From assembly GCA_004802705.1 (NCBI GenBank), contig SGPL01000178.1, positions 1 to 57,546 on the forward strand: DNA of 57,546 nt, given 5' to 3'. The DNA comes from Bondarzewia mesenterica. Taxonomy: Eukaryota; Basidiomycota; Agaricomycetes; Russulales; Bondarzewiaceae. This document shows, in pieces, positions 1 to 11,580 of this stretch; position 1 is the first letter of the stretch; the number at the start of each line of letters is the position of its first letter. The position numbers and the translations under genes were made by a program. The notes under the pieces were generated by a model. The model searched no databases, was not told where the DNA came from, and saw nothing but the letters and a program-made list of their open reading frames with translations.

Positions 1-289
1 CTATTTTGCATAAAATTCTCATTTTATTGACTGAGATGTCTCATCGACACATAGATTTCTCAGCATCAGGGTTAAACTAAATATCTCACTAGCTAAAAGC
101 TTTCACCATCAGGCATTGACTGGATCTTATTGTTAGTCAAGATCTTTTACCATTGAGCATAGAGCTGCTATTTTGATAACCAAAAATATTCAGTGTGGGG
201 AGAGAATTAACATTTTAAAAACCTCAGCTGAATGATTAAAGATAGCCAATAGCAAGCAAGCTATTATCAAAGCAGATGTACATGCTCTT
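1..289. other. Window start, no recognisable gene
   Basis: AT-rich sequence directly 5' of a gypsy integrase relic. It may hold the zinc-binding N-terminal part of that integrase, but the His/Cys pattern could not be followed through the stops, so no gene is claimed. Confidence 0.4.
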
Positions 290-935
290 TCCTTACAGGT
301 AATCTTAATGAACTTCATTATAGACCTCTCTCTATTAAAAGAATTTAACTTAATATCAGTCTTTATAGACTATAATATGTTAAGAGGAGTGGTCTTCATA
401 CTCTATCATAAGATTATAATAGCAGGAGGAATGGCCAACTTCTACCAAAACTATGTCTAGAGATACTATGGCTTACTAAGGAAGGTGATATCATATCAGT
501 GCCCTCAATATGCCTTAAAAGTTATGCAAGAACTTTGCACAAAGCTAAAAATTAAATAGATAATATCAATGGCTTATCACTTATAATCTAATGGATAGAC
601 AAAGCAGACAAAGCAATTACTAGAATAACTTTTATGCATTTTTTGCAACTTTCAAAGTAATAACTGGGCAGATCTACTACTATTTTTGCTAAGTTTGCTC
701 ACAACTCGACTGCTCATTCATTAATAAAAAAAAAGCTCCATTTGAATTGATCATAGAATATATCCTATAGTTTTTATTAGAGGTATTAAAGAGTGCTGTG
801 CTCCTCATAGTCTCTCAAAGACTGAAACAGTTGGAAGAGATTCAGAAGGACATTATTGCATCTCATAACTTAACAGCTCAAGTTATAGTGTGAAAAAGGC
901 TGAAGATGAGCTGAGAGTACAAGAAAAGTGATGAG
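290..935 (+). pseudogene. Ty3/gypsy integrase core, decayed
   Basis: Plus-strand translation with stops read through resembles the integrase core of fungal Ty3/gypsy (Tf2/chromovirus type) polyproteins, which inserts retrotransposon cDNA. Visible blocks are a VFIDYN-like strand, a PQYALKVMQELCTKL block near 505-545, an AYHL-SNG block near 568-590, a NNWADLL block and a KKAPFEL block near 735-755, followed by the usual charged helix (RLKQLEEIQKDI) near 815-855. All three expected acidic catalytic positions appear changed: MDF reads as MNF, SDRGPQ reads as SYQCPQ, and the Glu of the QTER motif reads as Lys. The relic ends at the conserved head block at 937, so it was probably truncated by that element. 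Reverse transcriptase and LTR would lie outside the window. Family call is firm; ends are approximate. Confidence 0.8.
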
Positions 936-936
936 C

Positions 937-1115
937 CTATTCAGTCCCTTATTATCATCTAGCATGGTCTCACTAAACTTGTGTTTTTGATGATTGAGAT
1001 GACACAGTAGATCTTGGCCTAGATGAGGGCACAGATCATCTTATACAAGTCAGCTGAAATTCATCAGTGACTAATAGTAATAGGTGAGCTCAGCAGTATA
1101 TAGGCTAGTTTATGA
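937..1115 (+). repeat. Conserved head block H1 before 56-bp array
   Basis: A roughly 100-180 bp non-tandem segment before the tandem array. Its first 25 bases (937-961) match 56883-56907 at all but one position, and it matches 47055 onward and the reverse complement of 45845-45966 less closely. A GATGATTGAGATG-type stretch follows. Because the same block precedes arrays with different repeat units, it looks like the outer part of a mobile element terminus rather than part of the satellite. Confidence 0.65.
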
Positions 1116-1119
1116 CCAT

Positions 1120-2645
1120 CAGCTATAGCTGGGCCCAATAAGATATAATATACTATTAAGATCACTAGTGAGCATCTAAGACTACTGGGCTTAGCAAAAT
1201 ATAATATACTATTGGGCTCACTGGAGAGCATCTGAGGCTGCTGGGCCTAGCTCAATACATTGGGCTTGCTAGTGAGCATTGAAGACCTCTGAGCCCAACT
1301 ACATATAATATACTACCATTCTCATCGATGAGCATTTGAAATAGTTGGGCCTAGCTCAATACAATATACTATTGCCTACCAGCAAGCATCTGAAGCTACT
1401 AAGCCCAGCTCAATACAATACACTTACATGCTTACTAGTGAGTATCTAATACCACTAGGCTAAGCTAAATACAATATACTACTGTGCTCACCATCAAGCA
1501 TCTGACACCAATAGGCTCAGTTAAATATAATATACTGTCATGCTCATCAATGAGCATCTGAAACTACTGGGCCTAACTCAATATACAATACTATTGGGCT
1601 TACCAATAAGTATTTGATACTATTGGGCTCAGCTCACTACACTATACTACTGAGCTCACTGACAAGCATTTGAGATAATTGAGTCAAGCTAAATATAATA
1701 CACTGTTATGCTCATCAGTAAACATTTGACACTGATGGGCCTAGTTAAATACAATATACTTCAGTGCTCACTAGTGAGCATTTGAGACAGTTGGGCCCAA
1801 CTAAATAAAATATATACTACTAGGCTCACTAGTAATCATTTGAGATAGCTGGGCCTAGCTAAATAAAATATATACTATTGAGCTCATCAGTGAGAGTCTG
1901 ACACCATTGGATCTAACTAAATGTAATATACTATTGTGCTCACCAGTGAGCATTTAAGATAGTTGGGCCCAGCTAAATATAATATACTACTGCCTGCTAG
2001 TGAGCATTCGAGGCTGCTGGGCCTAGCTTAATACACTATACTACTGGGCTCACTAGCGAGCATTTGAAACCTCTAGGCCCAGCTATATGTAATATACTAC
2101 TGTGCTCACCAATAAACATCTGAGGCTGCTGAGCCTAGCTCAATACATCATACTGCTGTGCTCATTGATAAGTATTTGAGACTGCTAGGTCCAACTCAAT
2201 ATACTATATAACTGTGCTCACTGGTGAGCATCCAGTACTACTGAGTCCAGCAAAATACAACATATACTACTATGCTCATTGATAAGCATTTAAGACAATT
2301 GGGTCTAACTAAATATAATATGCTACTGTCTATTAGTGAGCATCTAAGGCTGCTAGGCCCAGCTTAATACACTATACTATTCATACTATTAGGCTCACTA
2401 GTAAACATTTGAGGCCTCTAGGTCCAGCTACATATAATATACTACTATGCTCACCAGCAAACATCCAAGACTACTAGGCTCAGCTCAATATACCATACTA
2501 TTGTGTTCACTAGCAAGCATCTGAGACTGCTGGGCCCAGCTCAATACAACATATAATACTATACTCACTGGTAATCATTTTAGACTATTGGGCCTAGTAG
2601 AATCTAACATATGCTATTATGCTCACTGGCGAGCATCTCAGACTC
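1120..2645 (+). repeat. 56-bp minisatellite array A1 (forward)
   Basis: About 27 diverged tandem units of about 56-58 bp; core-to-core distances measured around 1737-1965 were 56, 58, 58 and 56. Each unit has a core resembling CATCTGAGACAGTTGGGCCC, an AT-rich middle (AAATATAATATACTACTGTG) and a GCTCACCAGTGAGC palindrome. Units vary mainly by transitions and small indels, so the array is old. The same type occurs reversed at 25540-26290 and 45200-45835. No coding potential was seen. Confidence 0.92.
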
Positions 2646-2689
2646 TTGCACCCTACAACACACAAGAGCAAGGATAATATTTCACATAA

Positions 2690-3330
2690 CACAATAGCTA
2701 TCTAACTACAGCATGTAGTATTGTGAAGTATATCTATATGATATACCTCATCCTTTGCAACTGATTGACCATCTGCCACTGATATTCTGCAATCTCATAC
2801 AACTAGTGCAACTCATCATGTGCTGCATAAACTGCCTCCTGCTCCATCCTATTCACCTGCATAGATTGATTCTCTCTAATTAAGAAAATGTAAATAAAGC
2901 TAATAAAAGAAAATAATTAACTCACCAGCATATTCCTATCTAGTCAGTGATAATCAGTGACTAATAACATCAATGAGATTCTAATGACAGATGTTGCTGG
3001 TAAATTATCTACAAAAGGTATTATCAGAATGTCAGTAAAACAACTACAACTTTAGAAGAAAAAAAACATACCCAATGCATTTCTATCAGTGACAGCTGCC
3101 ACTAGTAAACCATCATCAGAATTTAAGATATGGACATCAATAAAACAGAATACTACAAGTGATGAATCTACCAAATCTCTTGACTGAATAAATAATGAGC
3201 AATTAATTTGCCATTGAATCACAAAAGAAAACATACCAAGCATGTTTAAGGCCTCTTGCTCACTGATAGTCAGTAGCAGAATCAATCTGTGTAGGAATGG
3301 GTATCTCTTTCACATCATCAGCCAGATGAT
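2690..3330 (-). pseudogene. Intron-containing gene scrap, unrecognised
   Basis: On the minus strand several short open stretches are separated by intron-like sequence with GTATGT or GTGAGT donors and AG acceptors. One exon encodes ILNSDDGLLVAAVTDRNALG (about 3064-3123) and ends in a GTATGT donor. The last one (about 2720-2870) encodes a helical Glu/Gln-rich segment with RMEQEAVYAAHDEL and EYQWQMVNQLQR. I do not recognise the protein; the final segment suggests a coiled coil. It lies between the 56-bp array and the cysteine-motif gene. A weakly similar minus-strand segment follows the other forward array (about 53980-54130), so it may be a regular part of the same large element. Confidence 0.4.
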
Positions 3331-3339
3331 AGCTATTAT

Positions 3340-3690
3340 TTATTGGCTCATCTGAATAGATTCAAGAAGTAAAGAATGTATAAAAGAAGAAAATAAGACT
3401 TATACTAAAATTAAAGCTAGCTATCAAGATACCCTTTATCACTAAATTAGTGTAGTCTATTATTCACTAGTGTGAACAAGGTGAGTTGTAAAAATAAAGA
3501 TAATGACTCACTTTAGTTTCTAAGGTATTGATTTAAAAGTAGGAGGTGAAATTTAAAAGTAGAGAGGGAGAAAGGAGAAAGAAGTGAGGATGACGAGAGC
3601 ACTGATTGGCATCACTAGTAGCCAAAATATAATTTAATTGATGAGGTAATATAGATGCAGTAGAAGATCAAATTATAAACATGCATTAAT
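3340..3690. other. Spacer without recognisable gene
   Basis: AT-rich spacer between two divergent gene relics. A purine-rich patch (GAGAGGGAGAAAGGAGAAAG) lies near 3556-3580. No conserved block was recognised; it could have held a divergent promoter. Confidence 0.35.
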
Positions 3691-3699
3691 GGGCACTAA

Positions 3700-5990
3700 T
3701 TATTAAGCATATTCATGATGCTACTTCATGCTTTATCTTTTTGATACAACCTTGAATTTTTTACTTCCTTTTTTAGCTCTATTCAAATGTCCACATCTTA
3801 GCCTCAAATATATCTCTTGATTAGCTATATCATGATGGTGCTCACCCTCACAGCAATTCTGCCCTCAATGAGGTGGACTTCACTAAGAAATTTAGTGCAA
3901 AGATAGTAAACACTTTTTTTTTTATTCTTTGAATACTTTGATTGTTCTGTTATAAATGCAAATTATTAACCTTCAAAGGCAGGCATCACAAGTAAGCATT
4001 AAACTTCACCTCTCTCACATCATCATCAATATTGTCATAAAATTTAAGATTACTGAATATGCCTAGCATGCCATTAACTTAGACTCTATCTGCCTTAATA
4101 ATGAATGTATCATTTATAGTAAACATTACGATCAGTGGGCAATGACACCTGACATCCCCATAGACTTGAGAGATAATTAGTGGTAGAAAAGTGTATTATT
4201 GTTTTTTAATTCTCTCTATATCTTACTCAAGAATGAACAGATTATTCTTCCACTCCTTTCTCCTCCTAAGTGACCTCAAGCTAGAACTTGCAGATTTATC
4301 ATCATTCACTGAGAAAACAGCAATAGCAGATGATACCTTCTATTCAAAACTCCACTGCCTCTTTGAAGTAAAAGAATGAAAGGAGATAAAGAGAGCAGTG
4401 GCAGTTAAAGTGAGTAAGCCTATATCAATTAATGATAGTTCAGCTGACAGACTATTTGAGATAGAGGTGAAGATAGAGAAAGGCAAAAGGAAAGCCATCA
4501 GTAGCATTAGTGAGAATACAGTGATGGTAATAAGATGGTGGGTATGAATAAGAGGAAGATGAGGCTAGTAAAGAGCAAAGTGATAGTAGAGAGCACAGAT
4601 GATGAAGTCAAGATGGTCAAGCCTTTAGTAAAGAAGAAGATGAGTACCTCCATGGAACTCATTTGATTACTTACCAAGTCTAAATAGAAGATGGCCATCA
4701 AGCAGAAGCAGCTAGAAAGGATAGTGAGCAAGGCTAAGCCAACTTATAGTTAGAACAACAACAATGAGTCTGACTAGGTGCATGAGGAGGATGGCTCATG
4801 CTTCAATTGCCACAAGTTTGAGTCCAAATATTACTTTAACAAGTATGCTACCTGCAAGCCTTGCCACAAGTGCAAGATAAAATTCACTAAGTTGATGGGT
4901 TGAGCACAGAAGGATAGAGAGGAGGCTGTGTGCAAACACCCTCCCCCTCATGCTATCAATCAGGCTATTGACTTGGTGGTCATGTTTTCACTAGAGGCTA
5001 AATTCAGCTGTATTTAGTGAGGGACTATGAAGGTAAAGGAGACCCCATTATCATCGCAAACTCACAAGGCAATCCCAAACAACAAACAAGGACTTCCTCT
5101 CACTAAGAACAGGCAGGCATCAGTGAGTAGCTCGTACTCCAAGACCTTAGTTAGGCCAAGGAAAGGTAAGTCTTATAGTCTCTAATTATGCATCTCAATA
5201 CTAATAGTAGCAATAGTAGAGGTATTAATCACCCCTGGGGCTTTACAGCTCTCTCTTGTTCAATGACATTATCACTAGCAAAGCTTAAGAAGAAGGAGAA
5301 GATCTTTATTCCTAAGATATCCATCTCTGCTGTCACTGATAAACCTCATCCTACTATTGCTCCAATGACTCCTGCTAACAGCTTGACTATTTTGCTTTGC
5401 TAGCTGCTATTGTCCCCACCTTCATCATCACTACTGCTGCCCAGCTCATCCTCTTGTCATTGATCAAGAAGCTAAATGACATAATTCACTTCATCTAGAA
5501 GGTGATCGACTAGGTCAAACAGCAATAGGCTGAGATAGATGCTCATTATAATGCCATCATCAGCAAGATTCTCTACTGTCTAGAGCAACTGAAAGTAAAG
5601 GTCAATGCACAACCCTTAAATATGGCTACCAAGAGCAAAGCAGAGGGATGGACTATAAGCAATAATATTAGTAATATTCAAAACATGGATATTGTTATCT
5701 ATATGACACCTCCAGTCTCATCTATAGTTATTACCTATACCCTCCTGTCTCGACTGACTATCTCTCTAGCATGCCAGTCTTTCTCTTCATCAAAGGCAAT
5801 GCCTGATAAGCAGACTTTATTGATCAGTAATGTGGCCTTACTACTACCTCCCCCTTTATCTCCTCACCCCCTACTCAATCCCTCACTATCACCCTCTAGC
5901 AATCCTATGACTCTACCATCAAAATTGCCACTTGCCAAGTTAATACTATTTGAGCTTAAAATAATAAGGCTGTTGAGTTTTAAATAGATG
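3700..5990 (+). pseudogene. Cysteine-motif (zinc-finger-like) gene, copy 1
   Basis: Decayed multi-exon plus-strand gene. From N to C: a helical block HLSHIIINIVIKFK near 3995-4050; a YDQWAMTP block near 4125-4150; a Lys/Glu-rich stretch; a cysteine motif at 4799-4873 reading CFNCHK, then TCKPCHKCK, that is CxxC, about 14 residues, CxxCHxC; and a coiled coil near 5455-5590 (VKQQ-AEIDAHYNAIISKI). This pattern resembles the CxxC...CxxC patches of uncharacterised agaricomycete proteins; I know no assigned function. Zinc and nucleic-acid binding is inference. Two homologues lie in the window (minus strand 41450-43900; plus strand 55280-56820), always next to a 56-bp array. Many stops and frame changes mean it is not functional. 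Ends are approximate. Confidence 0.6.
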
Positions 5991-6319
5991 ATTAAGGTGA
6001 AGAAGCATGCCTCTGATGAGGACGTGGATGTCAAAGAGTCAGTTAATAATGATAGGTCAACTCAACTGAGAATTAGCTTGAAGAGTAGAGCTGATGCCTC
6101 TTTTGTTATATATACAATAATTATTTCTAGTTTTTTTTTTGTATTTTAATCTCATCTGTGTGAAATGTAATCTCGTATTATATAAAAACACTTTGGAGTG
6201 ATATTGAAGCAATTAAAAAAAAAGGACAAATAAAACAAAAGAAATAACTTAAAATCATCGCTGCTGAAAAAACACCAAGGTCATCATTGTCAATGCTGCC
6301 AATGATGCTAGTTAAAGTC
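5991..6319. other. 3' flank of cysteine-motif gene, no gene seen
   Basis: AT-rich sequence with homopolymer T and A tracts (about 6130-6140 and 6215-6223), ending at the left edge of the DIRS-like element. No coding signal. Confidence 0.4.
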
Positions 6320-6379
6320 TGCATCACTCGCTCAGCAAGAGAAAATCTTCAGATAATTTTATCTAGTATATTTGTAAGA

Positions 6380-6735
6380 TATCCTGATAAAATAATCTTA
6401 TTATTAAAATGCACAGTAGTCAACTAGTATTAGACCTTAGATTTAATACTAGTTTCATGGTGTGCAAATTGGAGCATGCTAGAGTTGCGTAGGGGGCACA
6501 TGACCAATCAAATGGACATAAGATGAGCATGTCACACATCAATGATCAGACACATGAGTGCTTCTCCTCCTTTGCAATCTAGTTAGCCACGAGCTGCCTG
6601 CGTGCACATGAGGACCTGAGCAAAACCCCTAAAAGTGACCCAAACTGAGTGCAAATTAAGGACTTGAGCCACCACCCATAGAGCACAGCTCACTACCTCA
6701 AGTTCTGTGGAACTTGAGAACCCCACACTAGAGTG
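6380..6735 (-). repeat. 3' terminal region of DIRS-like copy 1 with hairpin
   Basis: Non-coding end of the element, conserved with 48165-48540. It contains a potential hairpin: ACTTGAG at 6662-6668 pairs with CTCAAGT at 6697-6703, and a smaller nested GAGC-ACA-GCTC hairpin lies at 6681-6691. In copy 2 the outer stem is ACTCGAG/CTCGAGT, so pairing is kept although the base pair differs. Split direct repeats or internal complementary regions of DIRS/Ngaro elements would be expected around here but could not be delimited. Confidence 0.5.
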
Positions 6736-6889
6736 AGCACCCTTTCTTAAAAAAATAGATAAATTCAGTGCTACAATAATAGTAAATTTTTATCTGCTAG
6801 ATCATATAGTATGACAATTATTGTGAGAGACAGACTGGGAAAAATCTTCCATGGCCGAAAATATACACTCTATAAATCAATTGAGTAGC

Positions 6890-8180
6890 AGGCATGAGAG
6901 ATAAAAAAAGGTATGATCATCTCTACCTTATGCCAATATACTAAGAAAGCATCTGATCGCCAACGTCCTTGTTAAGTGACCACTTGTGGAGGAGTACCTT
7001 TCATTAATAGTTCAGAGGCTCCACTGATTTAAAAACTGTAGCCACTGCATAGTTCATCAAGTCTCGTGGCTGCCCATATCATATTGCATCTAGTCAGAAA
7101 CCAGCTCTTAGTCATGGGGGATCACGATGAGTTATTTTTGAACGTGAATAGGGGTGCATTATTTGATAAATCTGTGTTGCAGGTAATATGCCAACAAAAA
7201 GCTGTAAGTGGTAATGTTACATCTTTGATATGTGTGATCATGATATCCGTGCCATCTCTCCCTGTCATCTTTGAGTAGGGGATATGGAAGGAGAGGAATT
7301 TTGCTCCATTTTGGGCTTTACTCTCAGTTTGTCTTGCTGATCATACAATGTGTTTTTGTGGATCAAAATCTTTTTCACTGCTAGTAATGATCAGCTCTCC
7401 TAATCTGGAGATTCATTTTTTTAGTTGGAACAGAGTGAGGGAAAGGAAATAATAAACAAATTTTTAACATACTGATAGTAGGCCCAAAATGTAACTGCTG
7501 CAGTTGCCCAAACTGCTGCATCAAAAGAGTTGTCGAGGTTTAGTCCTCTCAATAGCACCATCAAATGCTCGTAAGTGACTAGTAGTCGAGGTGGGTGTTT
7601 TAATGAAAGAAGGGATAAGTTTTTGACCCTTGTGCTAGCTCTGTGTAGCTACACTCCACCCTTCCACTCAATACCATTGAGTTTATGCTAGAGCTTTAAG
7701 CTTGTGATTCAGTTTGCAGCAGAGCCCACTTTTAATGCACCACTCGAGGCAAAGCCTGCAAGTAGTGCGTTCAATGCTGGCATTCTATCTGTTTCTCTAA
7801 TTTTGAATTCATCGTAATATTGAGTGAAGCAGAGCAGCTTAGCTGCATATACTTTGTGTGTTTTAGCATCCACTGATGCTAGCATGACTGCACATTTGTG
7901 TGTGAATGCCTAGTTGCTAAAAAGTGTTTGATCTGTTAAATTTTAAACTAAAGCGAAAGATGAGGTCCATTTGTCTATGCAATCTTTTGCAAGGGAGAAA
8001 GGTCTAAAGATAGAAGGGGTGTACTCACACCCCTCCTTCAGTTATCTCAGCTGTGAAATTTTTCTTATCGAGATGCACAGTGGAGCTACCAGTTGGCCAC
8101 CTGAGAAGAGCATCACTGATAATGCCGCCTCAATGGAAGCACTTGAAGATGTGGGTGCTGTAGAGTAAAAGCACTTACTC
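6890..8180 (-). pseudogene. Tyrosine recombinase of DIRS-like copy 1
   Basis: Minus-strand relic of the element's site-specific recombinase, which joins circular cDNA into the genome. The C-terminal catalytic part is recognisable: a GASELLMKG block, a QVVT-QGRWRSDAFLVYW block ending with the candidate nucleophile Tyr, and a SHACYS tail (about 6895-7040). At about 7022-7045 the box II HxxR motif (HSFRIG in related proteins, from memory) reads YSF-stop-IS, so both His and Arg are lost. The N-terminal DNA-binding half lies around 7690-7990 and is better preserved in copy 2. It is the last gene of the element. Confidence 0.75.
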
Positions 8181-8249
8181 ATGAAAAAGGAAGAGGTTAA
8201 GCTCCTCTAGGAGCACAATGATTGAGGAGAGGAGGGAGTAACCAGTGAC

Positions 8250-8780
8250 TGTGATTTCACGCGAGATAGGGTCCACTAGGTTGTCCTCTGAAGTTACATA
8301 TTTGTAGTTGAAAATAGTGTTGATTTCCATTCTGATTGCTTTGGCATGTCAAATACATTGGTTGACCATTCAATTGCAGCTGCATCCATGCTGGAAGGCA
8401 CCGATGACACCCTAGTTGTCACTACAAATCAATATCATGGTGTCATGAATACCTGTAGATTTACATGTTCGAATGGCTAGTTTAATGGTAATAGCCTCAC
8501 TCCAGCCTATATCTTGTCCTACACCCTCATTTCATCCCTCCTTCTACTTCCAACCTGTGGCTAGGGAGTTGTTCCAAACTATACTGATGCCCCAGTCTGT
8601 AAAAGCATCTACTTAAATGCCCAAGTTTTGACGCAGGGCACGTATCTTAATAACATGAAAGCCTAAACCTTTTTCAAGTTCATCCAACCACCATTGGACT
8701 TCCTTCCATACTGGGGAACATATCCAACATTCTTTAGATCAACCGCAGAGAACAGATCTAAATTTGGCTATGAAGGCAGA
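8250..8780 (-). pseudogene. RNase H domain of DIRS-like copy 1
   Basis: Minus-strand continuation of the reverse transcriptase reading region. Visible features are a VDAFTDWGISIVW block (first Asp of the RNase H site), a DIGWSEAITIKLA helix (Glu position) and MILICSDNQGVIGAF near 8415-8440 carrying the SDN motif, then a YVTSEDNLVDPISR block near 8265-8300 matching the usual last Asp region. It would remove the RNA strand during cDNA synthesis. Acidic residues are largely retained here, unlike in the polymerase domain. Confidence 0.75.
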
Positions 8781-8799
8781 TATAGCTGTGAGGTAGAAT

Positions 8800-9935
8800 T
8801 GCCCGTGTGGGAAAACAAAAATAACATGAATGAGTGAACTATTCAGGCTCATTGCTTTCTTCAAGATGCACCTCGCATTCTTGAACCTTACAATAAAATT
8901 ATGAATTTTCTGCATGAGACGAGTGTATTTTTTGTCAGTAAGACGTGTAGTCTTTTCAGGGATGTTCTAAAGAAATCCAATATAGGTAAATACATCATTG
9001 AATTCTTGTCCCTTTGAGGTGTGCCAAGGCACACCTAGTGGGGCAATGAGTGACTTTGCTCACTCCCTGTCATAATTATACTGAAAAATAATTGATGCAT
9101 CTAGAAGCATAGCCACTGCAGATGAAAAATAAAATAATGATATATCATTTACCCATTTAAAAGATAGGCAAATGCCTGTTTCTCTCCAAATCATTATTGT
9201 CGCATCTGTGACCTCTCCTTATAGTCCAGTTGTAGACATTAGTCTAAAAGGAACAGTGTAGTCAAGGTAGTATTTGCCGCGGTGGGTGATGACAAGACAT
9301 TTCTTGTCATTAGGGTGAACTAGTGTAGTTCTGAACACTTTTTCAATATCGAAGGTCACTATCTGCATGCCCAGTGGAGAAGAGGCAATTTGCAAGTATG
9401 CTGATTAACCTCATGGTCTCCCTTTGAACATATGTATGTCTATCAAGGAGTATGCCCAAATAGTGACCATATGCTCCCTGCCCAGAAGGCTGAACTCATA
9501 AGAGAATGGTACAAGGGTTTTAGTATATGCACACTATGTACGGGTGAGATCATTTGCACACTGAATGATCTGCAGGAAAAAACATGCTCTATCTTTGAGC
9601 TAGCAAGGAATTAAGGTGCCCCCACAATAGACACCTTACATAATGTATATTCGATACCCCACATAGATCGAGGATTTTTGGATAAATGAATTTACTATGT
9701 CTGCGATAATTGCAGCAGTGCCCCATTTTATGGGGTAGTCATCTGAATCAATGAGGTCATTGATGAAATATCCTCTATCTCCTTCAAAGGAGATATTGTG
9801 CACAATCCATCTTTTAATATTGTGGTCATTATTTTTTGTCACAATGACATGAACTGGGCAGGCTGCAAAGTTGCCCCCATATAGTTCAGCCATTTCTTCT
9901 TTGGTATAAGGGCCATCCATTCATCCTGCTCATAT
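8800..9935 (-). pseudogene. Reverse transcriptase domain of DIRS-like copy 1
   Basis: Minus-strand polymerase relic. The N-terminal part is an open segment (9636-9920) beginning MDGPYTKEEMAELYGGNFAA and containing IVHNISFEGDRGYFINDLID. Downstream, the palm block reads TFDIEKVFRTTLVHPNDKK (about 9310-9365). The YxDD-equivalent site at about 9140-9165 reads KWVNDIS where copy 2 has KWVDDVS, so the first catalytic Asp is replaced by Asn, a single G-to-A change. Stops occur in between. The family is the DIRS-like reverse transcriptase common in agaricomycetes. Confidence 0.8.
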
Positions 9936-10370
9936 TTCATCTTTGAAGTATTCATCAATCTAGACATCATCATCTGATGGTTGATATAGGGGAATAATTA
10001 AGTCTACAAGGAACAAATTTAGCAAGCTGATGTAAAAACTATTGGTGATGCTGTCTACTAGAAAAGGGAACTGATTAATGAGATTAAAATTTTCAAGATA
10101 AATGTCAAAGGTGCCAGCATTATAAGGAGTAATGACTCGATTCAAAATCAGGTAAGGGGAAGATAAGATCATCAAAAGTGAGATGAGATTGAGTTTTTTA
10201 GGAATAGAGTGTGTATCAAAAGGAATATGAAGTCGATACAGCATTGGTTGTGTTTCTGGATCAAAGACAGGCATCTTCAGCCGCGTAATGTGAATTTCCT
10301 CTACACAGGGAGCAACTGTGCTGAGCCTTAGTATGGTGTAGCTCATTGCAGCTATCTAGTCCATGAAGGT
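9936..10370 (-). pseudogene. Linker with second Cys/His motif, DIRS-like copy 1
   Basis: Open minus-strand segment (9960-10346) between gag and reverse transcriptase. A second candidate zinc-binding motif lies at its start: CSLC in copy 2, CX2CX4HX6C, partly outside the open frame here. A conserved ITPYNAGTFDIYLENFNLI block follows near 10080-10135. This region resembles the stretch N-terminal to the polymerase in related fungal elements; its role is unknown. Confidence 0.6.
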
Positions 10371-10379
10371 TGAACTAGA

Positions 10380-11580
10380 CACAGTATTCAATTTTGTCAT
10401 CTTTGGCACAGACAATCCTTAAATTCTGTCTATCCTATTTTGACCAAGTGGGTCTACCTTTTTTGTTGAGTTTTACACTGCATTTTCTAGCTGTGTGCCC
10501 AGTGATACCACAGATAAGGCAAATCCTGCCCACCAGTCTTGAGGAATTGCCTGCCAAAAAGGGTTTGAAAGANTTANTTCTGGAGTCTCATCTATCCTGA
10601 CTACCATAGGGATGGTGTCTTCTNTTAGAAAAGGAGCAATCTCAGACAAGACCTCTGCTAAATCTATTTTGCTTTTTCATCTCATCGAGCTACCTTTATA
10701 TATCTTTCTTCTGTCAAGTTATACATGTGCTTTCGAGCAGTATCTGCNATTTGTCCTCATTGTGAGGGAAAGGATCAGTGTAATATTTGATCTGCTGCTT
10801 GATGTCAAAATCTCAGATGGCTTAGAACTCATCATCAAAATATGTAAGGCCGGAGAGAGTTTCGAAGTGGCATGTCCAACANGCTTAGACCTTGCTGTCA
10901 GCNGTGAGTTCTAAAAATTTCTGACAGTTACCCCATGCCTATCTCCATTGGTCTGTAGANAGTTTATTTTCATCACTGAATGNGAATGGATCGAGGAGCA
11001 TNAGATTTTTGCCTTCGACCGGCATCTTCTTTTTGAATCCTGTAGCTTTTACTTATAATTCACCTAGCTTTTCATTCATGAACATAGAAAGGGATGCATA
11101 TATGCNATGGCTNGCCATAGTTAAGATGTCCAGGTGAATTCCATAATGTTAGTCATATGAGGCTTTGGCAATCTCTTTCTTTGTCNAGAAAATCAAGATG
11201 CATTTTTCTGATGCCGATCNAGTTGCTTCTGCCAAGGTGATCTTCTCAGTGTTAGAGGCCGATCCATTAGATCTGCTGGCCATTGANCTTTCTCTGGCTT
11301 CTAATTCATTTGCCATTTTGAAGAAGCTGTCTTTTTTAGAAGGGGAGAGATTTCTGATCAACTTCACTATGTCTTCTACTACTTTTTCTGAAGTTGATGG
11401 AAGAAGCAGTGAGGTNGATGTTGGAGGAGGCAGTGTNTGCCTTTGATCCAAAGCATGATGCTGGGTGCCAGTATTGCTCTCACTGCCATTATCAGTGCTG
11501 TCTTTGTCGACTCTTCTTAAGGTCACCTGCAGATTCATTCTNGCAGGGGTAACTATTTGACCAGATGGTAAGTTCAACAT
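10380..11580 (-). pseudogene. Gag-like protein of DIRS-like copy 1
   Basis: The start is set at 11580 (MLNLPSGQ) because copy 2 has an aligned start at 53433 (MSNLPSSQ). The N-terminal part has a Ser/Pro-rich stretch and a conserved helix (KVVEDIVKLIRNLSPSKKDS). The C-terminal part has an intact CCHC knuckle, CLICGITGHTARKC (CX2CX4HX4C), at about 10480-10525. Capsid-type RNA packaging is the expected role. Several ambiguous bases and stops interrupt it. Confidence 0.75.

Noticed and set aside
1120..2645. CRISPR-like repeat array
   Set aside because: Units are contiguous 56-bp diverged tandem repeats without unique spacers, no cas genes are present, and the context is eukaryotic.
4507..4731. 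Minus-strand hydrophobic frame
   Set aside because: Antisense of the Lys/Glu-rich part of the cysteine-motif gene copy 1.
11165..11446. Plus-strand frame opposite gag
   Set aside because: Antisense of the gag-like region; the minus frame has a conserved counterpart in the second DIRS-like copy.
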